A stretch of 64,000 bases of DNA from Cupriavidus sp. EM10 (GTDB lineage Bacteria; Pseudomonadota; Gammaproteobacteria; Burkholderiales; Burkholderiaceae), in assembly GCF_018729255.1 (NCBI RefSeq), contig NZ_CP076060.1:2108001-2172000 (forward strand), given 5' to 3'. This document shows positions 60,920-64,000 of the stretch, in pieces (the first letter of the stretch is position 1; every line of letters begins with the position of its first letter). The notes beneath the pieces are model-generated. The model did no database searches. It worked only from the letters and a program-made list of their open reading frames with translations, and was not told where the DNA came from. Made by a program: the position numbers and the translations under genes.

Positions 60920-62704
60920 ATGTCCCAAGCCACCAAGACCTCTCCCGTCCACCTGACCGCCGCCGCCACCGGCGCGCTGCCGCGCTACCTGCTGCTGGCA
61001 ATCTGCATCATCTACGGCCTGACCGGCCTGTTCGGGCGCGATCCGTGGAAAAACGAGGATGCCGCCGGCTTCGGCGTGATGTGGCAGCTCGGCTCGGGCA
61101 ACCTGCAGGACTGGCTGATGCCCAATATCGTGGGCCGCCCGTTCAGCGAGGATGGGCCGCTGGTGTACTGGGTGGGCGGGTTGATGATCCGGCTGTTCGG
61201 CGGCTGGCTGGGCGCGCCCGATGCGTCCCGCCTGGCCACGGCCCTGTTCTATTTCGCTACCTGCGCCTTTATCTGGTATTCGACCTACCTGCTGGGCCGC
61301 CGCGACGAAGTCCAGCCGTTTGCCTTCGCCTTTGGCGGCCAGCCCGACGCCCGGTCGTACGGCCGCGCGCTGGCCGACGGGGCATTGCTGATTTTTCTGG
61401 CCTGCGTGGGACTGGCCATGCGCGGGCACGAGACCACGGCCCAGGTCGGCCAGGTCTGCTTTATTGCGTTCATGCTGTACGGCATGGTGCGCAGCCTGGA
61501 CAAGCCCGTGCAGGGCAGCCTCTGGTTTGGCGTCGGACTTGCGGCCCTGTGCCTGGCCAGTGGTCCGATTCTCGCGGCTGCATTGCTGGGCGCGGCGCTG
61601 ATCGCCGGCGCCGTATCGCAGCCGGTGCCGTTGAAGCGGCTGCTGCTGATCGGGGTACCCGTCGCGCTGGCACTGGTGGCCGCGTGGATGGCCGCGGTCT
61701 ACCTGGGCGCCGCCGTCACCGACGACGGCGTCACCTATATCCGCGAGTGGGCCCGCTACGACCGCCGCAGCTACGGGCTGCCGACGCTGCCCACGGCGGG
61801 CTTCATCGCGCGCAACTTCCTGCTGTTTGCCTGGCCGGTGTGGCCGATTGCGGCCTTTGCGTGGCTGTCGTGGCGCGGCATGCGGCGCGCCCCCCATGTG
61901 GCACTGCCGCTGGCCATCCTGGCCATGCTGTTCCTGCTGCTGGTGCTGCAACGCAGCCCCGGCGACGTGCAGTTCATCCTGCTGCTGCCGCCAATGGCGA
62001 TCCTGGCGGCCTTCGCGCTGCCCACGCTGCCGCGCGCCGCGATCAACGCGGTCGACTGGTTCGCCCTGCTGTTCTTCACGATCTTCGGCGGCACGGTGTG
62101 GTTCATGTGGATCGCCAAGACCACGGGATGGCCGCCGAAGGTGGCCAACAACGTGTTCCGCCAGATTCCTGGCTTCGAACACACGTTCACGATCAGCGCC
62201 GTGGTCATCGCGCTGGCCGCCACCGTGGCCTGGGTGCTGGTCGTGCGCTGGCGGCTGTCGCGTGCCCCCAAGCAGATCTGGCGCCCCGTGGTGATCTCGG
62301 CCGCCGGCACCACGTTGATGTGGGTCATGGCGATGACGCTGTGGCTGCCGTCGATCAACTACGGCAAGACCTATCGCGACGTGGCCAAGGCGGCCGCGCT
62401 GGCGCTGCCCTCCACGTACGAGTGCGTGCAGCCGATCCGGATGGGCGACGCGCAACTGGCGTCGTTTGCGTATTTCGGCCGGATCCGCTTTGGCGGCCCC
62501 GGCGACGGCTGCGACGTGCTGCTGCGCCACGACGCCGTGGACTATGGCGCCCCGAGCAATGTCTCGCATTTCGAGTGGCGCCTGATCTGGGAAGGCCGGC
62601 GCCCGGCCGACCGTGACGAGCGGTTCCGCCTGTATCGACTGGTCGATACTTCGCAAGTCAAGCCCGCGCCGGCGCCGTCGCGCCGGCGCCTGCCACGGCA
62701 GTAA
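60920..62704 (+). CDS. GT-C family membrane glycosyltransferase (ArnT/PMT-like)
   Basis: 594-residue polytopic inner-membrane protein with about 11-13 helices. The first periplasmic loop has GRDPWKNEDAAGFG, with the acidic residue after the first helix that is typical of GT-C enzymes using polyprenyl-phosphate sugars, and GRPFSEDGPLVYWVGG. The C-terminal part includes a soluble segment (STYECVQPIRMGDAQLASFA). The donor could be undecaprenyl-phosphate-linked aminoarabinose or another sugar, and the acceptor lipid A or a protein; not decidable. Followed after 84 bp by a MATE exporter gene, perhaps co-transcribed. Confidence 0.82.
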   Translation: MSQATKTSPVHLTAAATGALPRYLLLAICIIYGLTGLFGRDPWKNEDAAGFGVMWQLGSGNLQDWLMPNIVGRPFSEDGPLVYWVGGLMIRLFGGWLGAPDASRLATALFYFATCAFIWYSTYLLGRRDEVQPFAFAFGGQPDARSYGRALADGALLIFLACVGLAMRGHETTAQVGQVCFIAFMLYGMVRSLDKPVQGSLWFGVGLAALCLASGPILAAALLGAALIAGAVSQPVPLKRLLLIGVPVALALVAAWMAAVYLGAAVTDDGVTYIREWARYDRRSYGLPTLPTAGFIARNFLLFAWPVWPIAAFAWLSWRGMRRAPHVALPLAILAMLFLLLVLQRSPGDVQFILLLPPMAILAAFALPTLPRAAINAVDWFALLFFTIFGGTVWFMWIAKTTGWPPKVANNVFRQIPGFEHTFTISAVVIALAATVAWVLVVRWRLSRAPKQIWRPVVISAAGTTLMWVMAMTLWLPSINYGKTYRDVAKAAALALPSTYECVQPIRMGDAQLASFAYFGRIRFGGPGDGCDVLLRHDAVDYGAPSNVSHFEWRLIWEGRRPADRDERFRLYRLVDTSQVKPAPAPSRRRLPRQ

Positions 62705-62788
62705 TCCCTTCCATCCTGCGGACGGCCAGTCGTCCGCGAACGCTGTCCCGGCCGTCGCGCCGGGCATGCCCCCAACCCACCATCCACG

Positions 62789-64000
62789 ATGAGCAGCGCG
62801 CTGCAGGATCTTCGTCGCATCGTTCACCTGGCCGCCCCTGTACTGGTCGGGCAACTGGCCGTGATCGCCTTCGGCGTCACCGATACCATCATGGCCGGCC
62901 GCGCGTCGGCCGCCGACCTGGCCGCCGTCGGGCTGGGCGGGTCGATCTACGTCACCGTCTATATCAGCCTGATGGGCGTGCTGCAGGCGCTCGCGCCGGT
63001 GGCCGGGCAGCTCTACGGCGCCGGACGCACGGCCGAGATCGGCGTCGAAGTGCGCCAGGCGGCATGGCTCGGCCTGGCGCTGGCCATCCCCGGGATGCTG
63101 CTGTTGCTGTTCCCGGGCCCGCTGCTGGCTTTTGCGAAGGCGCCGCCCGAACTGGTGGACAAGGCATCGCGCTATCTCCATATCGTGGCGTTCGGCTTGC
63201 CCGCAGGGCTGGGGTTTCGGATTTATATGGCGCTGAACAACGCGCTGTCGCGGCCGATCATGGTCACCGTGCTGCAGATTGCCGGCCTGATGCTCAAGGT
63301 GCCGCTCAACGCGTGGTTTATCCACGGCGGTTTTGGCGTGCCAGCGATGGGGGGCCCAGGGTGCGCGCTGGCTTCCACGCTCATCACGTGGACGTGGTGC
63401 CTGTCCGGGTTGGTCATCCTGCGATTTGGACCCGCTTATCGGCCGCTGGCGATTTTTGCTCGCTGGGAGTGGCCGCGATGGGATCGCATCCGTCCGCTGC
63501 TGCGGCTCGGTGTGCCGATGGGGCTGACCTACCTGATCGAGATCACCTCGTTCACGCTGATGTCGATCTTCATCACGCGACTCGGCACGGAAACGCTGGC
63601 CGGGCATCAGATTATCGCCAATCTGAGCGCGGTGGCCTACATGATGCCGCTGTCGCTGTCGATCGCGACGTCGACGCTGGTGGCGCAGGCCATCGGCGCC
63701 CGCGACATGCTCGGCGCGCGGCGCATCGGCTGGCGCGGCATCCGGTTTGGCGCCAGCCTGGCGCTGGTCACCGGCGCCCTGCTCTGGCTGCTTCGCGAGC
63801 CGCTGCTGCACGCCTACGCCAAGGACCCGGCCGTCGTGGCCAAGGCATTGCCGCTGATGCTGTTCGTGGCGTTCTACCAGGCCTTCGACGCCGTCCAGGT
63901 CATGAGCGCCTTTATCCTGCGCGCCTACAAGATCGCGCTGATCCCGACGCTGATCTACGCCGGCTCGCTATGGGGCGTCGGCCTCGGCGGTGGTTACGTG
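62789..64000 (+). CDS. MATE family multidrug exporter, 3' end cut by the window
   Basis: 404 codons present of an expected 450 or so. MSSALQDLRRIVHLAAPVLV starts the typical N-lobe, with TDTIMAGRASAADLAAVGLG as the first MATE repeat signature; the second lobe begins about residue 235 (GVPMGLTYLIEITSFTLMS) with RLGTETLAGHQIIANLSAV. About ten helices are visible. Exports cationic drugs or metabolites in exchange for H+ or Na+. The frame stays open to the right edge. Confidence 0.93.
   Translation, partial: MSSALQDLRRIVHLAAPVLVGQLAVIAFGVTDTIMAGRASAADLAAVGLGGSIYVTVYISLMGVLQALAPVAGQLYGAGRTAEIGVEVRQAAWLGLALAIPGMLLLLFPGPLLAFAKAPPELVDKASRYLHIVAFGLPAGLGFRIYMALNNALSRPIMVTVLQIAGLMLKVPLNAWFIHGGFGVPAMGGPGCALASTLITWTWCLSGLVILRFGPAYRPLAIFARWEWPRWDRIRPLLRLGVPMGLTYLIEITSFTLMSIFITRLGTETLAGHQIIANLSAVAYMMPLSLSIATSTLVAQAIGARDMLGARRIGWRGIRFGASLALVTGALLWLLREPLLHAYAKDPAVVAKALPLMLFVAFYQAFDAVQVMSAFILRAYKIALIPTLIYAGSLWGVGLGGGYV

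Overview
The window is a stretch of chromosome from a GC-rich beta-proteobacterium of the Burkholderiaceae, most likely Cupriavidus or a close Ralstonia relative. The evidence is the gene order (ndk-rlmN-pilW-rodZ-ispG-hisS-yfgM-bamB-der-hfq-hflX-hflK-hflC-hisZ-purA, surE-pcm-nlpD-rpoS, dnaX-ybaB-recR), the strong G/C preference at third codon positions, and a short bacterial-type SRP RNA. I see no insertion sequence, integrase, prophage or CRISPR array. The content is mainly core genes plus a block of substrate uptake, CoA-ester and signalling genes.

Layout. 1-3373: rlmB (partial) and rnr on the minus strand, with a tRNA-Leu(CAG) gene leaving the other way from a near-consensus promoter. 3775-4916: an Rrf2-type regulator and a NAD(P)-binding reductase-like gene, each preceded by the same 22-bp motif. 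4991-22647: a long minus-strand housekeeping block from ndk down to a phosphoribosyltransferase. 22985-26987: a Bax-inhibitor-1 protein, rlmD, an EEP hydrolase and a DEDD exonuclease. 26984-30768: the surE-pcm-nlpD-rpoS stationary-phase and stress cluster. 31018-41607: the accessory block, with a quinone oxidoreductase, an SsuA/TauA-type ABC importer, a CaiB CoA-transferase/HMG-CoA-lyase-like/tripartite tricarboxylate receptor operon, and a periplasmic binding protein next to a diguanylate cyclase. 40702-45129: dnaX-ybaB-recR with a LysR gene joined to its end. 45257-49751: lldP lactate permease and a B12-dependent ribonucleotide reductase. 49909-57151: SRP RNA, an AddAB-like helicase-nuclease pair and a small unknown gene. 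57614-64000: trxA, rho, mtfA, rpmE2, a GT-C membrane glycosyltransferase and a partial MATE exporter.

The most important technical observation is that six otherwise normal genes (der, pcm, caiB-like, the diguanylate cyclase, ybaB, addB) are each broken by what looks like exactly one missing base in a short homopolymer. Adding one base in every case restores a family-typical protein. Der is essential in the bacteria where this has been tested, so the simplest reading is systematic homopolymer under-calling in the assembly, not six real pseudogenes. Anyone using this annotation should treat these six as probably intact.

The best biological leads are: the duplicated 22-bp motif that probably marks the Rrf2 regulon; a near-perfect 22-bp palindrome in an AT-rich island upstream of the Bax-inhibitor gene; three copies of a CCCTCTCCC/GGGAGAGGG palindrome in non-coding gaps; the binding-protein/diguanylate-cyclase pair; and a 12-bp tandem repeat inside the N-terminal part of rpoS. 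I did not find a clearly new multi-gene system.
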